Shown: positions 28,161-38,269, counted from the first letter of the stretch. The stretch is DNA of 64,000 nt from JAQUTK01 sp963677415 (GCA_963677415.2 CAXXFJ010000034.1:1-64000), one strand, 5' to 3'. Notes: generated by a model not told the origin, from the letters alone. Program-made: numbers and translations.

Positions 28161-30572
28161 ATGAAAAAAGTATCTTCTGCTGTCCTTTTGATTGCAATGC
28201 TTACTGTCTCCATGGCAGTGAAGTCACAGGTCTCTTTCGGTCACCCCGAACTGATAAACAATGATTGGAAATTTATTCTTGAGGATGTAAAAGGGGGAGA
28301 GGAATCTACCTTTAACGATGAGAGATGGCGCTCTATCGATTTGCCTCACGACTGGAGTGTGACCCGACAAATGAGTCCGGCACTTGCCAGTAGCACCGGT
28401 TTCTTGCCGGGTGGAATTGCTTGGTATCGCAAACATCTAACTCTACCTGTTGAGAAAAAAGAGCGGAAGTTTTATCTCTATTTCGAGGGTGTATATAATC
28501 ACAGTGAAGTGTTTGTCAATGGGCATTCTCTGGGTATGCGCCCGAACGGATATATTTCTTTTATGTATGATGCGACTCCCTGGCTGAAGTTTGGCGAGGA
28601 GAATGTGATTGCTGTACGTGTTGATCACAGCATTGATGATGATAGCAGATGGTACACTGGCTCAGGGATTGACCGCAATGTATGGCTGGTAGAGGCAGGT
28701 GGAGTACATATTGATCAGTGGGGTGTTTTTTTTCAGACGCCGGAGGTGAGCAGCAAAGAGGCAATTGTCAATGTACAGGTGGCAGTTTCAAATGTTACAA
28801 AGGCTCCAGCAGCTATCAAAGTAAAACTCACGCTGAAAGATAAGAACGGTAAGAACGTAGCTTCATCTTTCTATTCAGTAAAGAGTGCTGCGTCTGCTGT
28901 GACTCCTTCTTCGGCTAAAATGAAAGTGATGAATCCTGATTTGTGGTCTCCTTCCACACCCAACTTATATCGTCTGACCACAGAATTGTATCAGGGGAAG
29001 AAACTGATTGATAGCAGTTCGCAGGCTTTAGGTATTCGCACGATGACGTATGATGCCAACAAAGGTTTTGCGCTCAATGGTGTACCCATGAAGATGAAGG
29101 GCGTTTGTTTACATGAAGATGCCGGCGTTCTGGGCAATGCGGTGCCTCGTGAAGTATGGAAGCGCAAACTGATTACATTGAAAGAAATAGGTTGCAATGC
29201 GATACGTATGAGCCATAATCCACATGTGCCCGCCTTGTACGACTTGTGCGATGAGATCGGTTTTCTTGTGATTGATGAAGGATATGATGAATGGGAACTT
29301 CCTAAAAAGAAGTGGATAGAAGGATGGAATCAGGGAACTCCGGGATTGAATGGTACTTCATCTTACTTTAAGGAATGGTATGAAGCTGACTTGCGCGACT
29401 TAGTGCTTCGTGACCGTAATCATCCTTCTATTGTGATGTGGAGCATTGGTAATGAGATCGATTATCCGAATGATCCGTATTCCCATCCAGTGATGGAAAA
29501 AGGAAAGATTAATCAACCAGTCCAAGGTGCTTATGTGGAGGAACGTCCAAATGCAGAGCGGCTGGGCGTGATTGCCAAACAGCTGGTACCTGTTGTGAAG
29601 AAGTATGATACGACACGTCCGGTCACAGCTGCTTTGGCGGGTGTTATCATGTCTAATGAGACGGAGTATCCCGGTGCTTTGGATGTAGTAGGTTACAATT
29701 ATACGGAGAATCGCTATGCGGAGGATCATAAGAAGTATCCGAATCGTATCTTATATGGTAGTGAGAATGGACATTCCTTTGAAGCATGGACTGCTGTAAG
29801 AGATAATGAGTATATTATCGGCCAGTTCCTGTGGACGGGTATTGATTATTTGGGAGAAGCAAGAGCCTATCCTTCAAGAGGTTCGTCTTCCGGTCTGCTT
29901 GATATAGCTGGTTTCCGCAAACCGAATTCCTATATGCGGGCTTCCTTGTGGAGTGATAAACCGATGTGTTATCTGGGCACTTATTCTATGTCCAGAAACT
30001 CTATGAGAGGGTCTCGCGAGGGAGGATGGCCTTTGTGGAATTATGAAGCCGGACAACAAGTGCGTGTGGTTTGCAATACAAACTGTGCTGAGACGAAGTT
30101 GCTACTGAACGGTAAACAAGTGGGAGAGGTTCAGAAACTGGATAAGACGAAGGAGTCAATATCGTGGGAAGTACCTTATGAAGCGGGTAAACTGGAAGCT
30201 GTGGGTATGAATGATGGAAAGGAAGTATGCAGATATGTTATTCAGACCTATGGTCGTCCGGCTGCGATAAAAGTCAATGTGGAGTCTGAACCCGGTGATG
30301 AAGTGCAACAGATTGTTGTGCAGATTGTCGATGAGCAGGGAATTCCGGTGCTTCTTGCAGATGATGAGGTAACTTGTTCCATGGATGGTGAGGCCAAACT
30401 GCTGGGTATGGAATCGGGTGATATGAGTATTACTGATAATTTGAGTGATCGTAGTCAGAGGGTTTACAAAGGACGTTTACTGGCTTATGTGCGCAATCCA
30501 CAAGGAGGACGCGCGGTAGTTCGCTTCACAGCCCCTTGGTTGAAAACTGCTGAAGTCGTGATAGGAAAATAA
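28161..30572 (+). CDS. Secreted GH2 glycosidase with DUF4982-like domain
   Basis: 803-aa enzyme from the ATG at 28161, chosen because MKKVSSAVLLIAMLTVSMAV is a signal peptide and the upstream extension overlaps the dehydrogenase gene. Domain order: sugar-binding jelly roll (about 25-190; LPHDWSVTRQM), Ig-like domain (about 195-300), TIM barrel (about 300-590), then a DUF4982-like beta domain (about 640-700) and a final Ig-like domain. Acid/base Glu432 is in WSIGNEIDYP and nucleophile Glu535 in YGSENGHSF. GH2 members of this layout are beta-galactosidases or beta-glucuronidases; the downstream alginate-lyase-like gene makes a uronic-acid substrate possible but unproven. Confidence 0.87.
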   Translation: MKKVSSAVLLIAMLTVSMAVKSQVSFGHPELINNDWKFILEDVKGGEESTFNDERWRSIDLPHDWSVTRQMSPALASSTGFLPGGIAWYRKHLTLPVEKKERKFYLYFEGVYNHSEVFVNGHSLGMRPNGYISFMYDATPWLKFGEENVIAVRVDHSIDDDSRWYTGSGIDRNVWLVEAGGVHIDQWGVFFQTPEVSSKEAIVNVQVAVSNVTKAPAAIKVKLTLKDKNGKNVASSFYSVKSAASAVTPSSAKMKVMNPDLWSPSTPNLYRLTTELYQGKKLIDSSSQALGIRTMTYDANKGFALNGVPMKMKGVCLHEDAGVLGNAVPREVWKRKLITLKEIGCNAIRMSHNPHVPALYDLCDEIGFLVIDEGYDEWELPKKKWIEGWNQGTPGLNGTSSYFKEWYEADLRDLVLRDRNHPSIVMWSIGNEIDYPNDPYSHPVMEKGKINQPVQGAYVEERPNAERLGVIAKQLVPVVKKYDTTRPVTAALAGVIMSNETEYPGALDVVGYNYTENRYAEDHKKYPNRILYGSENGHSFEAWTAVRDNEYIIGQFLWTGIDYLGEARAYPSRGSSSGLLDIAGFRKPNSYMRASLWSDKPMCYLGTYSMSRNSMRGSREGGWPLWNYEAGQQVRVVCNTNCAETKLLLNGKQVGEVQKLDKTKESISWEVPYEAGKLEAVGMNDGKEVCRYVIQTYGRPAAIKVNVESEPGDEVQQIVVQIVDEQGIPVLLADDEVTCSMDGEAKLLGMESGDMSITDNLSDRSQRVYKGRLLAYVRNPQGGRAVVRFTAPWLKTAEVVIGK

Positions 30573-30678
30573 GAATCCACAATTCGTTTGTGACTTTTAT
30601 GCGTATATAAATAGTTTGTAATAGATTGAGTGTAATCGGAAAGAGGTTCGTATCTTATGTAATAACAAATTTAAATAC

Positions 30679-33327
30679 GTGATGAAAAGTAATTTATTCT
30701 TATCTCTTTTAGCCGGGATGCTGTTGACAGCAGGGTTGACTCATACAACCTTTGCACAGCAAGGATTTGTGCATCCCGGTATGATGCACACGCAGGCTGA
30801 TTTTGACAGAGTCAAAGCCAAGCTCACTGCAAAGGAATCTCCATACGTGGAAGGGTATGCTAAACTAACGGCAAACTCGCATGCTCAACTCACTTATTCT
30901 CCGGCTCCAACGAAATGGATTGTGCGAGGGGCTGCTGTGGATGGTGTAGGGGAAAACTACAGCAGAGCGATGAATGATGCCGCAGCTGCTTATCAGTGCG
31001 GGTTGCGCTGGAAGTTGTCCGGAGATAAAAGATATGCGGATAATGCCGTGAATATCTTGAATCAATGGGCGAATACCTGTGTGTTGGTAACAGGAAATAC
31101 CAACGGTTCGTTGGCTGCCGGTATCTATGGTTATGAGTTTGCCAATGCTGCTGAGTTGGTGCGTGATTATGAGGGATGGGACCGGGAGGATTTCGCTCGT
31201 TTCCAGAAGTTCATGCTGGATGTGTTTTATCCTGGCAACAAAGACTTCCTGAGAAGAAGACACGGTACTTGTAATACGCATTACTGGTCCAACTGGGGAC
31301 TTTGTAATGTGCTGTCTGCCATAAGTATCGGAATCTTGTGTGATGATGTCTATATCTACAACGAAGCGATGGACTATTTCAAGGAGAACAACTACACCGA
31401 ACAAATCAACAATCTGGTTTGGTATATGCATGAAGATGCAAGAGGGCCATTTGGTTATCTGGGACAAATGCAGGAGGCTAACCGCGATCAGGGCCATTGT
31501 ACCTTGTCTGTTGGTTTCGCTTCAGATATCTGCGAAATAGCATGGAACCAGGGTGATGATGTGTATAGTGAATTTAACAACAGACTGGCTGCAGGATTTG
31601 AATTTGTGGCTTGTTATAACTCCGGAGAAGATGTTCCGGACACTGCCTATACGACCTGTGAAGGTGAAACTCAGACAGTAGTAAGTAGCTCGGGAAGAGG
31701 TAATGTCCGTCCGATATGGAGTAAAGTACTGAACCACTTTGAAAATCGCAAGGGTGTCAAAATGAAGTATAGCCGGAAGATGCTGGAAGCTTGTGGCACA
31801 GAAGGCGGAGGGGGAGACTATGGACCAAATAGCGGTGGTTTCGATGCTCTTGGATTTGGTACGCTCATGTATACTTTGGACTCTTTAGAAGCAGATAAGA
31901 TTCCAGTAACTATAGAATCACAATATATTTATAAGAATAAGACCTATAATCTTGCCGAACGCATTGGTGTTAATATTGGAGATTCTCTGATTCTTTCTCC
32001 GCAGCTTCCACTTGATGAAGTGGATACCGGTGATTGGCTTTGGGAAGATGGAAGTACAGCGCAGGTACGTGTTGTATATCCGGAAAAGAGTTCCATCTAT
32101 CGTGTGGTATATACCAATTCAAAAGGAGTAAAAACCACTCAGGCATACTTCATTGCAGTGAAAGGGGATTGTATTATGCCCGATGTAAAGCCGATTATAT
32201 CCACTTCTGATGAGACAACTTATACGGGAAAGATGAGGGTGACGCCTGGTACATCTGTGACGTTGAGCACTTCTGAAAGATACGGGTCATTGAGATGGAG
32301 TAATGGTAAGATTTTGACATCCCTGACTTTTAACTCTCTTGCAAAAGACACCTTGATGAGTGTGCTTTATATAAGTACGGGAGGAGCTAGAACGACTCTG
32401 AAGTATGAAGTAAAAGTTTCCGATGTCGTCCCTTATGTTAAGTTAGGTACAGCTGCCTGGTCGAAAGGAAACTCGGCTATTGTATCGACTATCGGCAGTG
32501 TCGAACTGATAGCTCATTCGTATGACGGTAAAGGTACCTGGCAATGGAGCTCCGGTGAAACAGATTCTTCAATCGTGCTGAGTGCATTGAAAGAACCTAC
32601 TATTCGTACAGTATCTTATACGAATAAGGACAACAAAATATTTGTTGATACTTTTTCCGTGAATGTATATAAGGTAAATTCTACTTTTACCAATGGGGAT
32701 TACTTTATCAAAAACGCTTTAACAGGAACATACCTGACCAATTCAGGAGGCGCACCGATGTTCAAATCTTTGAACCTTGCTAATCTTACAGATCAGGGAT
32801 GGACAATAACTAAGGACGGTACACGATATAAGATTGTTTCAAAGAAATCGGGCGGTTATCTTAATGAGACTGGAACTTTTGGAACCAATCCATATTACAC
32901 GGCTTGGAATACTTTCACTCTTTTCAATGAAATAGGAAGTGACTATTATGCTATTCAGAACGGAGGAAGCTCTGGTACGGATTTTTGGGGCATCAATAAT
33001 GGTATTGCGGTGATCGGGAAATACGAGAGTACGCTGACGGGGTTTCCTTTCGAGCTAGTGCCGTATAACACGAATGTGAATGAGTTAAAGGAAGATGTCT
33101 CTGAGAAACCTATGCTGCTTCAGAATCCTGTGTGTGAAGTCGTTTCTTTTAAAATCAATGCACCTGCTGTCTTTTTACTGACTTCGCTCAATGGACAACT
33201 GATTGGTGAATGGAACCTAACGGAAGGTATTCAACGTATTTCAGCTTCCAACCTGATGGCTGGCACTTACATTGGTACTTTACTAATGAATGGAAAGACT
33301 TATTCGTATATATTATTGAAGAAATAG
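30679..33327 (+). CDS. Alginate-lyase-family polysaccharide lyase-like protein with T9SS-like sorting domain
   Basis: 882 aa. Signal peptide about 1-26 (ending TTFAQQ). Residues about 60-400 form an alpha/alpha toroid like the alginate lyase family (PF05426/PL38-like): GLRWKLSGDKRYADNAV, NTHYWSNWGLCNVLS with candidate catalytic Asn-His-Tyr, and NRDQGHCTLSVGF. Two or three Ig-like beta domains follow (about 415-660), then a ricin-like beta-trefoil segment (about 665-800; NGDYFIKNALTGTYL) and a short C-terminal domain (ISASNLMAGTYIGTLLM, ending YILLKK) resembling a T9SS sorting signal. It probably cleaves a uronic-acid polymer at the cell surface. Gap to the GH2 gene is 106 bp on the same strand, so they may be co-regulated. 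Confidence 0.8.
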   Translation: MMKSNLFLSLLAGMLLTAGLTHTTFAQQGFVHPGMMHTQADFDRVKAKLTAKESPYVEGYAKLTANSHAQLTYSPAPTKWIVRGAAVDGVGENYSRAMNDAAAAYQCGLRWKLSGDKRYADNAVNILNQWANTCVLVTGNTNGSLAAGIYGYEFANAAELVRDYEGWDREDFARFQKFMLDVFYPGNKDFLRRRHGTCNTHYWSNWGLCNVLSAISIGILCDDVYIYNEAMDYFKENNYTEQINNLVWYMHEDARGPFGYLGQMQEANRDQGHCTLSVGFASDICEIAWNQGDDVYSEFNNRLAAGFEFVACYNSGEDVPDTAYTTCEGETQTVVSSSGRGNVRPIWSKVLNHFENRKGVKMKYSRKMLEACGTEGGGGDYGPNSGGFDALGFGTLMYTLDSLEADKIPVTIESQYIYKNKTYNLAERIGVNIGDSLILSPQLPLDEVDTGDWLWEDGSTAQVRVVYPEKSSIYRVVYTNSKGVKTTQAYFIAVKGDCIMPDVKPIISTSDETTYTGKMRVTPGTSVTLSTSERYGSLRWSNGKILTSLTFNSLAKDTLMSVLYISTGGARTTLKYEVKVSDVVPYVKLGTAAWSKGNSAIVSTIGSVELIAHSYDGKGTWQWSSGETDSSIVLSALKEPTIRTVSYTNKDNKIFVDTFSVNVYKVNSTFTNGDYFIKNALTGTYLTNSGGAPMFKSLNLANLTDQGWTITKDGTRYKIVSKKSGGYLNETGTFGTNPYYTAWNTFTLFNEIGSDYYAIQNGGSSGTDFWGINNGIAVIGKYESTLTGFPFELVPYNTNVNELKEDVSEKPMLLQNPVCEVVSFKINAPAVFLLTSLNGQLIGEWNLTEGIQRISASNLMAGTYIGTLLMNGKTYSYILLKK

Positions 33328-33346
33328 ACGTATCATTCTTTAAGGG

Positions 33347-33388
33347 GATTGCATGTTGACACGTTTTTAAACGGGAAGGCATGCAATC
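33347..33388. terminator. Possible bidirectional terminator
   Basis: 9-bp perfect stem gattgcatg/catgcaatc with a 24-nt loop, between the convergent lyase and orphan genes; no long T-run. Confidence 0.45.
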
Positions 33389-33412
33389 TTCATTTATACA
33401 GACTGTATAGCA

Positions 33413-34150
33413 TCAGACCATACTTTCAAGATACGATGAGCAGAAACTTTTCAGTTCATCCGAAAGAGAATGGTCATCTTTCACCTTGGGAGTGTTATGA
33501 TGTGATGGCTTCCAGTAGCCGGGTTCGTATTCCTCTTTACGTAATTCATTCATTAGGTTGAAGGAGGTTATCTGATTACCTTTTAGCATTGGGTAGGTGA
33601 TGAATGTGCGAAATATCAAACCTGACCCTTTTTCTCTAACTCCCAAAGAAGCACCTTCGCTTGTGATCCCGTGCGCTTCCTCCTCGAATTCATAGGTCCC
33701 TTCCGGAAATTTTAAGATCCCATATCTGATGTTTGTGTTATGCTTGAAGTAGTGACTCCTAAGATCTATACCATCCAAATCGATATCTTTTCGCAGTTTG
33801 TATCTAGAGAAGAAATGTGGAGTGTAAAAATAAACTCCGGTAATATCTCTGGATTGCTCGTTAAAGACTGGCTTAACTGCGTAATAGCCCGACCTGGTAT
33901 TCATAAGGCAGTAACATTCTTGCATTAAGTCATTGGCATAATCTCTGCTGGTTGCATAAGATTCAAGTACCCATTTGTTATTACTTTTGGTTGTATACAG
34001 TACTTGTTTGAAGACTATGGGGAACTTATCATGGTTCAATATTTCTTTTCTCTGCTTGATCTGTTGGCGCTTTTCATAGGCGTGTATTTCCAAATAATCA
34101 GTCATAATCTCTCTTCTTCTTTCTGCGTAGGTCATTGTTGGTAATATCAT
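33413..34150 (-). CDS. Hypothetical protein, 245 aa
   Basis: I do not recognise this protein. It has no signal peptide or transmembrane segment, so it should be cytosolic. The N-terminal 35 residues are a basic, probably helical stretch (YEKRQQIKQRKEIL), the middle (about 45-200) alternates hydrophobic residues as in an alpha/beta or beta fold (VYFYTPHFFSRYKLRKDI, GLIFRTFITYPML), and the tail is charged. The start could be the ATG at 34150, or those 5 or 15 codons later. It stands alone between convergent and same-strand neighbours. The composition, with many Tyr and Lys and a KRQQI-like helix, would suit a mobile-element or restriction-related cargo gene, but that is only an impression. Confidence 0.6.
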   Translation of the reverse strand: MILPTMTYAERRREIMTDYLEIHAYEKRQQIKQRKEILNHDKFPIVFKQVLYTTKSNNKWVLESYATSRDYANDLMQECYCLMNTRSGYYAVKPVFNEQSRDITGVYFYTPHFFSRYKLRKDIDLDGIDLRSHYFKHNTNIRYGILKFPEGTYEFEEEAHGITSEGASLGVREKGSGLIFRTFITYPMLKGNQITSFNLMNELRKEEYEPGYWKPSHHNTPKVKDDHSLSDELKSFCSSYLESMV

Positions 34151-34287
34151 AGGATAGTCTTGGTTGTATTTGTAATACTCTCCATGATACTGCGGAAAGC
34201 TTTCAGTGAGGTCAAAGGTAGTTCAAAAATATCTGGTAAACGAATATTAGATGAGGGTATGTAACAATGACGTACTAATTAATATAC

Positions 34288-34324
34288 AAAGAGGAACCTT
34301 CATTTTTGAAGTAGGTTCCTCTTT
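34288..34324. terminator. Intrinsic terminator after the hybrid kinase
   Basis: 11-bp stem aaagaggaacc/ggttcctcttt, T-rich on both sides; ends the leftward kinase transcript. Confidence 0.8.
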
Positions 34325-34369
34325 GTTTTATAAAATGAACAGCGTTTTGTATTTGCTGGTGTTATATAT

Positions 34370-37300
34370 TTATTTGTTGAGATATTTATGAATGATCGCC
34401 AGTAGCTCAGCTTTACTTACTGGTTTAGCTATGTAATCATCGCATCCTGCTCCAAGAGCTATTTCTCTGTCTCCGGATAATCCATAAGCTGTTTGTGCTA
34501 TGATGATCACTTCCTTGTTGAATTGCCGGATCTGCCGGGTTGCTTCATATCCGTTCATCTTAGGCATCTGAATATCCATTAATATCAGATCAATGTCCGG
34601 GTTAGTACGACTGATTTCAACAGCTTCCAGTCCGTTTTGCGCTTTAAGAATTGACTTACCAAACATTTTTAGCGCTATCTCAATCAACAATCCCGATACT
34701 TCATCATCTTCGGCAATCAATATTTTCAGGTTTTTAACCTGATTATTCGCTTTATCAAAAGTAAACTCCTTTGGATGGACTATTAATTCATCCGGTACAG
34801 CGTTGTAGGGTAAGGTGAAATAAAATGTCGAACCAATGCCTTCCTGACTTTCTACCCACATCCTGCCACCCAGCATCTCAACGTATGATCTCGATATGGC
34901 TAAGCCAAGCCCTGCTCCTTGTCGTGCTTTATTATCTTCGATATCGGCTTGAATGAATCGTTCGAAAATAGCTTCCTGCCTTTCTTTTGCAATACCAATC
35001 CCTGTGTCTTTGATGTAAAACTCAAGTTCGCCGGGTAGGGTGTCTTTCTTCAAAATATATCCGAACTCAATGGAACCTTCTTCCGTGTATTTAATTGCAT
35101 TTTTTACCAGGTTGGTAAGGACGGAATACAATTTCTCACGATCAGTCTTAATAGTAGCTTCTTTAGCAGGTAAAGAGATCAGGAAGGAAAGCTTCATTCC
35201 ATTGGCTTCTACCTCGGGTTTGAAAAATGTATAGATGTATTTGATCTGTTCGTTGACATTAGACTCTGAGATTGAAACTTTCATTAGCCCGGCTTCTATC
35301 TTCGAGATATCAATGATATCGTTGATAATGTTGAGCATGCGTTTGCCGCTATTCTGTATGATATCAATGTATTTTTGCTGCTCTTCACCAGTAAGATCTT
35401 GCTCTTTCAGTATCTCGGCAAACCCCAGAATACCGTTCATCGGGGTGCGTATTTCGTGGCTCATATTGGCTAGGAAAGCAGACTTCAGACGATCACTTTC
35501 TTCAGCGCGTTCTTTGGCGATAATCAAGTCTTCTTCCATGCGCTTGCGCTCAGATATGTCAAAACAATGACCGATATATCCAATAAAATCACCATTGTTA
35601 TTGAAATTGGGAGTCCCCAAATCCAAAATCCAGCGGTATTCGCCGGAATGATGCTTCATGCGGTATTCCATTTCAAACGGGACATGTTTATCAAATGCGG
35701 TCACATAAGTGTTTAAGCAGTGATCAAAATCATCGGGATGAACACCTTCCGCCCAACCATTACCATATTCCTGCTCTAAGGTACGTCCGGTAAATTTCAG
35801 CCAGGGTTCATTGAAATAGGTGCATAACTTATCCGTATTGGATGTCCAGATCAGAGCCAGGCCTGTGTTGGCTAGGTTACGGTATTGAACTTCTTTTTCG
35901 CGTAGTTCATTTTCCGCTTTCTTTCGCTCGGTGATGTCATTCACAAGCACCGCAAACTGATTCTTTCTAGGGCAATAGGAATAAGTAGAATAGTATCTAC
36001 CAGTTGTTTCCAGATAGTTTTCGTAATAACATGGTTCGCCTGTTAATGCAACTTTACCAAAAACATCTATCCAGTATTGTTCCACTTTAGGCATTACTTC
36101 CCTGATACGCCTGCCAATAGACATCTCACGAGTGACCCCTAAAAGCTTTGTGTACTTTTCGTTGATATCCAGAAACGCATAATCAATGGGAGTCCCGTTT
36201 TCATCCGTAATTATTTCGTGGAGAGCCATGCCTTGATCCATCGCGGTAATCAGTAGTCTGAACTTTTCTTCACTTTCTGCCAACTGTTTTTGTGCGGCAT
36301 ACTTCTCTGTTACATCGGAAAAGACCAGAACAACACCGTTAACTTCACCTTCTTTGTTTTTAATAGGTGCAGCACTATCGGCAATCTGATATTCAGCCCC
36401 ATCTTTTGATAGTAATGCGGTATGATTGGCAAGGCCGACAATCTCACCATTTTCCAACACTTTTTTTACCGGGTTGGCCACCTGTTCGCGGGTTTCCGCA
36501 TTGACGATACAAAAGACCTCAGTCAAAGGTTTTCCTGAAGCATCAGCTAAGTTCCAGCCGCAAAGCTTCTCGGCAACAGGATTCATGTGAACAATCAAAC
36601 CATGTATATCCGTTGAGATAACACCATCGCCAATCGAATTGAGAGTGATGGATAAGCTTTCCTCACTTTTCAGCAATGCCTCTTCTGCTTTCTTACGTTC
36701 GGTGATGTCATTCACAAGCACTGCAAACTGATTCTTTTTCGGACTATAGGAATAGGTAGAATAATATTTCCCATTTGTCTCAAAATAGTTTTCAAAATAA
36801 CTAGGTTTACCTGTCAACGCGACTTTACCATAGTTGTCAATCCAGTATTGTTCCACATTTGGCATAACTTCTTTAACCCGCTTACCAATTATTTGTTCAC
36901 GTGTGACCCCTACAAGTCGGGTATAACTATCATTGATATCCAGAAATACATAATCAGTAGGGGTTCCGTTTTCGTCTGTAATTATTTCGTGAAGAGCCAT
37001 ACCCTGATCCATAGCGGTAATAAGGAGTCTGAATTTCTCTTCACTTTCTTTCAACTGTTTTTGTGCGGCATACTTCTCTGTCACATCTGAGAAAACCAGA
37101 ACCACCCCACTAATTTTACCTTTTTCATTTTTGATGGGGGCAGCACTATCGGCAATCTGGTATTCGCTTCCATCTTTTGAAATCAAAGCGGTATGATTGG
37201 CTAGTCCGACTACTTCGCCGTTTTCCAACACTTTTCTTACCGGGTTGGCAACCTCTTCACGGGTTTCTGCATTGACAATATGAAAGACCTCGGATAATGG

Positions 37301-38269
37301 CTTGCCTATGGCTTCATTTAAAGTCCAGCCACAAAGCTTTTCGGCAACAGGATTCATGTGAACAATCAGACCATGTATGTCCGTTGAAATAACACCATCA
37401 CCAATCGAGTTGAGGGTGATGGATAAGCTTTCCTCGCTCTTCAGGAGTTTTTCTTCTGCCAGTTTGCGCTCGGTCATATCCATCGTGTAACCCGCCAGAA
37501 GCTTCTTATCACCAAGTGAAATGGGGTATTTTGTGGTCAGGAAGAAATGGTTATTAAATTCCTCCTCTAACTGAATAACCTCACCGTTTGAAACAACAGT
37601 CCAGTCATCAGCCGATATCTTTTTAGCAAATTGCGCAGGATAGAGTTCATGCATCGTTTTTCCTATCATCTCGTTACCTGGAATACCTATCATTTCTTTG
37701 AAATTCTCACTGGCTTTCAGTACCCTGCTTTCTGTTGGTGATACTTCTTTGATATAAGAATAGATGGGAGAGAATTTCAGATAAGAAGATAGCAGTCCTT
37801 CGCTAATGCGTATTGCTTCTTCTGCCAGTTTACGTTCGCTAATATCTCTTGCTACTGAATGAAAAATGGTTTTATTTCTGAATCGGGTGATGTTGGTACT
37901 TAATTCTATCGGAATTATCCTTCCGTCTTTCGCTACATACTCTGTTTCTAATACGGGATGTTTCCTTTCTATTACCGTTTGAACTCGTGAGTTCAAACCC
38001 TGTTTTGCCTTTTCGGAATTAAGATCAAAAGGAGATTTCAATAATAATTCTTCTCTTGTATAACCTAGCAGTTGACAAGCAATATCATTTACCATGATAA
38101 AATTGCTTATAGTTCCGTCATCCTTTAATTCTGCAGTAAACAGAGCATCATGAATACTTTCGTACAGCATCCGATACGTTGCTTCGCTTTCTTCTGCTCG
38201 TTCTTTGGCCAATTGCAACTCATCGTTGATTTGTGCAAATTGGTGCTTGGTTTTCTTACGATCATCCAT
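34370..38269 (-). CDS. Soluble multi-PAS hybrid sensor histidine kinase
   Basis: 1299 aa with no transmembrane segment, so it senses a cytosolic signal. Order: short coiled coil (1-30), PAS domains at about 31-150, 151-275, 277-405, 406-530, 534-660, 661-787 and 788-910 (the last with PAC motif), HisKA with phospho-acceptor His938 in MSHEIRTPMNG, HATPase (N, G1 and G2 boxes: NLVKNAIKYT, DTGIGI, GAGLGLAI), and a C-terminal receiver with Asp1232 in LILMDIQMPKMNG. No DNA-binding domain is present, so an Hpt or response-regulator partner elsewhere is needed. Residues 277-533 and 534-787 are a recent tandem duplication of a two-PAS block. It is monocistronic. Confidence 0.92.
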   Translation of the reverse strand: MDDRKKTKHQFAQINDELQLAKERAEESEATYRMLYESIHDALFTAELKDDGTISNFIMVNDIACQLLGYTREELLLKSPFDLNSEKAKQGLNSRVQTVIERKHPVLETEYVAKDGRIIPIELSTNITRFRNKTIFHSVARDISERKLAEEAIRISEGLLSSYLKFSPIYSYIKEVSPTESRVLKASENFKEMIGIPGNEMIGKTMHELYPAQFAKKISADDWTVVSNGEVIQLEEEFNNHFFLTTKYPISLGDKKLLAGYTMDMTERKLAEEKLLKSEESLSITLNSIGDGVISTDIHGLIVHMNPVAEKLCGWTLNEAIGKPLSEVFHIVNAETREEVANPVRKVLENGEVVGLANHTALISKDGSEYQIADSAAPIKNEKGKISGVVLVFSDVTEKYAAQKQLKESEEKFRLLITAMDQGMALHEIITDENGTPTDYVFLDINDSYTRLVGVTREQIIGKRVKEVMPNVEQYWIDNYGKVALTGKPSYFENYFETNGKYYSTYSYSPKKNQFAVLVNDITERKKAEEALLKSEESLSITLNSIGDGVISTDIHGLIVHMNPVAEKLCGWNLADASGKPLTEVFCIVNAETREQVANPVKKVLENGEIVGLANHTALLSKDGAEYQIADSAAPIKNKEGEVNGVVLVFSDVTEKYAAQKQLAESEEKFRLLITAMDQGMALHEIITDENGTPIDYAFLDINEKYTKLLGVTREMSIGRRIREVMPKVEQYWIDVFGKVALTGEPCYYENYLETTGRYYSTYSYCPRKNQFAVLVNDITERKKAENELREKEVQYRNLANTGLALIWTSNTDKLCTYFNEPWLKFTGRTLEQEYGNGWAEGVHPDDFDHCLNTYVTAFDKHVPFEMEYRMKHHSGEYRWILDLGTPNFNNNGDFIGYIGHCFDISERKRMEEDLIIAKERAEESDRLKSAFLANMSHEIRTPMNGILGFAEILKEQDLTGEEQQKYIDIIQNSGKRMLNIINDIIDISKIEAGLMKVSISESNVNEQIKYIYTFFKPEVEANGMKLSFLISLPAKEATIKTDREKLYSVLTNLVKNAIKYTEEGSIEFGYILKKDTLPGELEFYIKDTGIGIAKERQEAIFERFIQADIEDNKARQGAGLGLAISRSYVEMLGGRMWVESQEGIGSTFYFTLPYNAVPDELIVHPKEFTFDKANNQVKNLKILIAEDDEVSGLLIEIALKMFGKSILKAQNGLEAVEISRTNPDIDLILMDIQMPKMNGYEATRQIRQFNKEVIIIAQTAYGLSGDREIALGAGCDDYIAKPVSKAELLAIIHKYLNK
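35909..36670 (-). repeat. Tandem PAS-PAS duplication, copy 2
   Basis: Encodes kinase residues 534-787. Near-identical protein to residues 277-533, for example SLSITLNSIGDGVISTDIHG and RLLITAMDQGMALHEIITDE occur in both. Confidence 0.85.
36671..37441 (-). repeat. Tandem PAS-PAS duplication, copy 1
   Basis: Encodes kinase residues 277-533; period to the next copy is 257 codons (771 bp), and DNA identity is visibly high. Confidence 0.85.
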
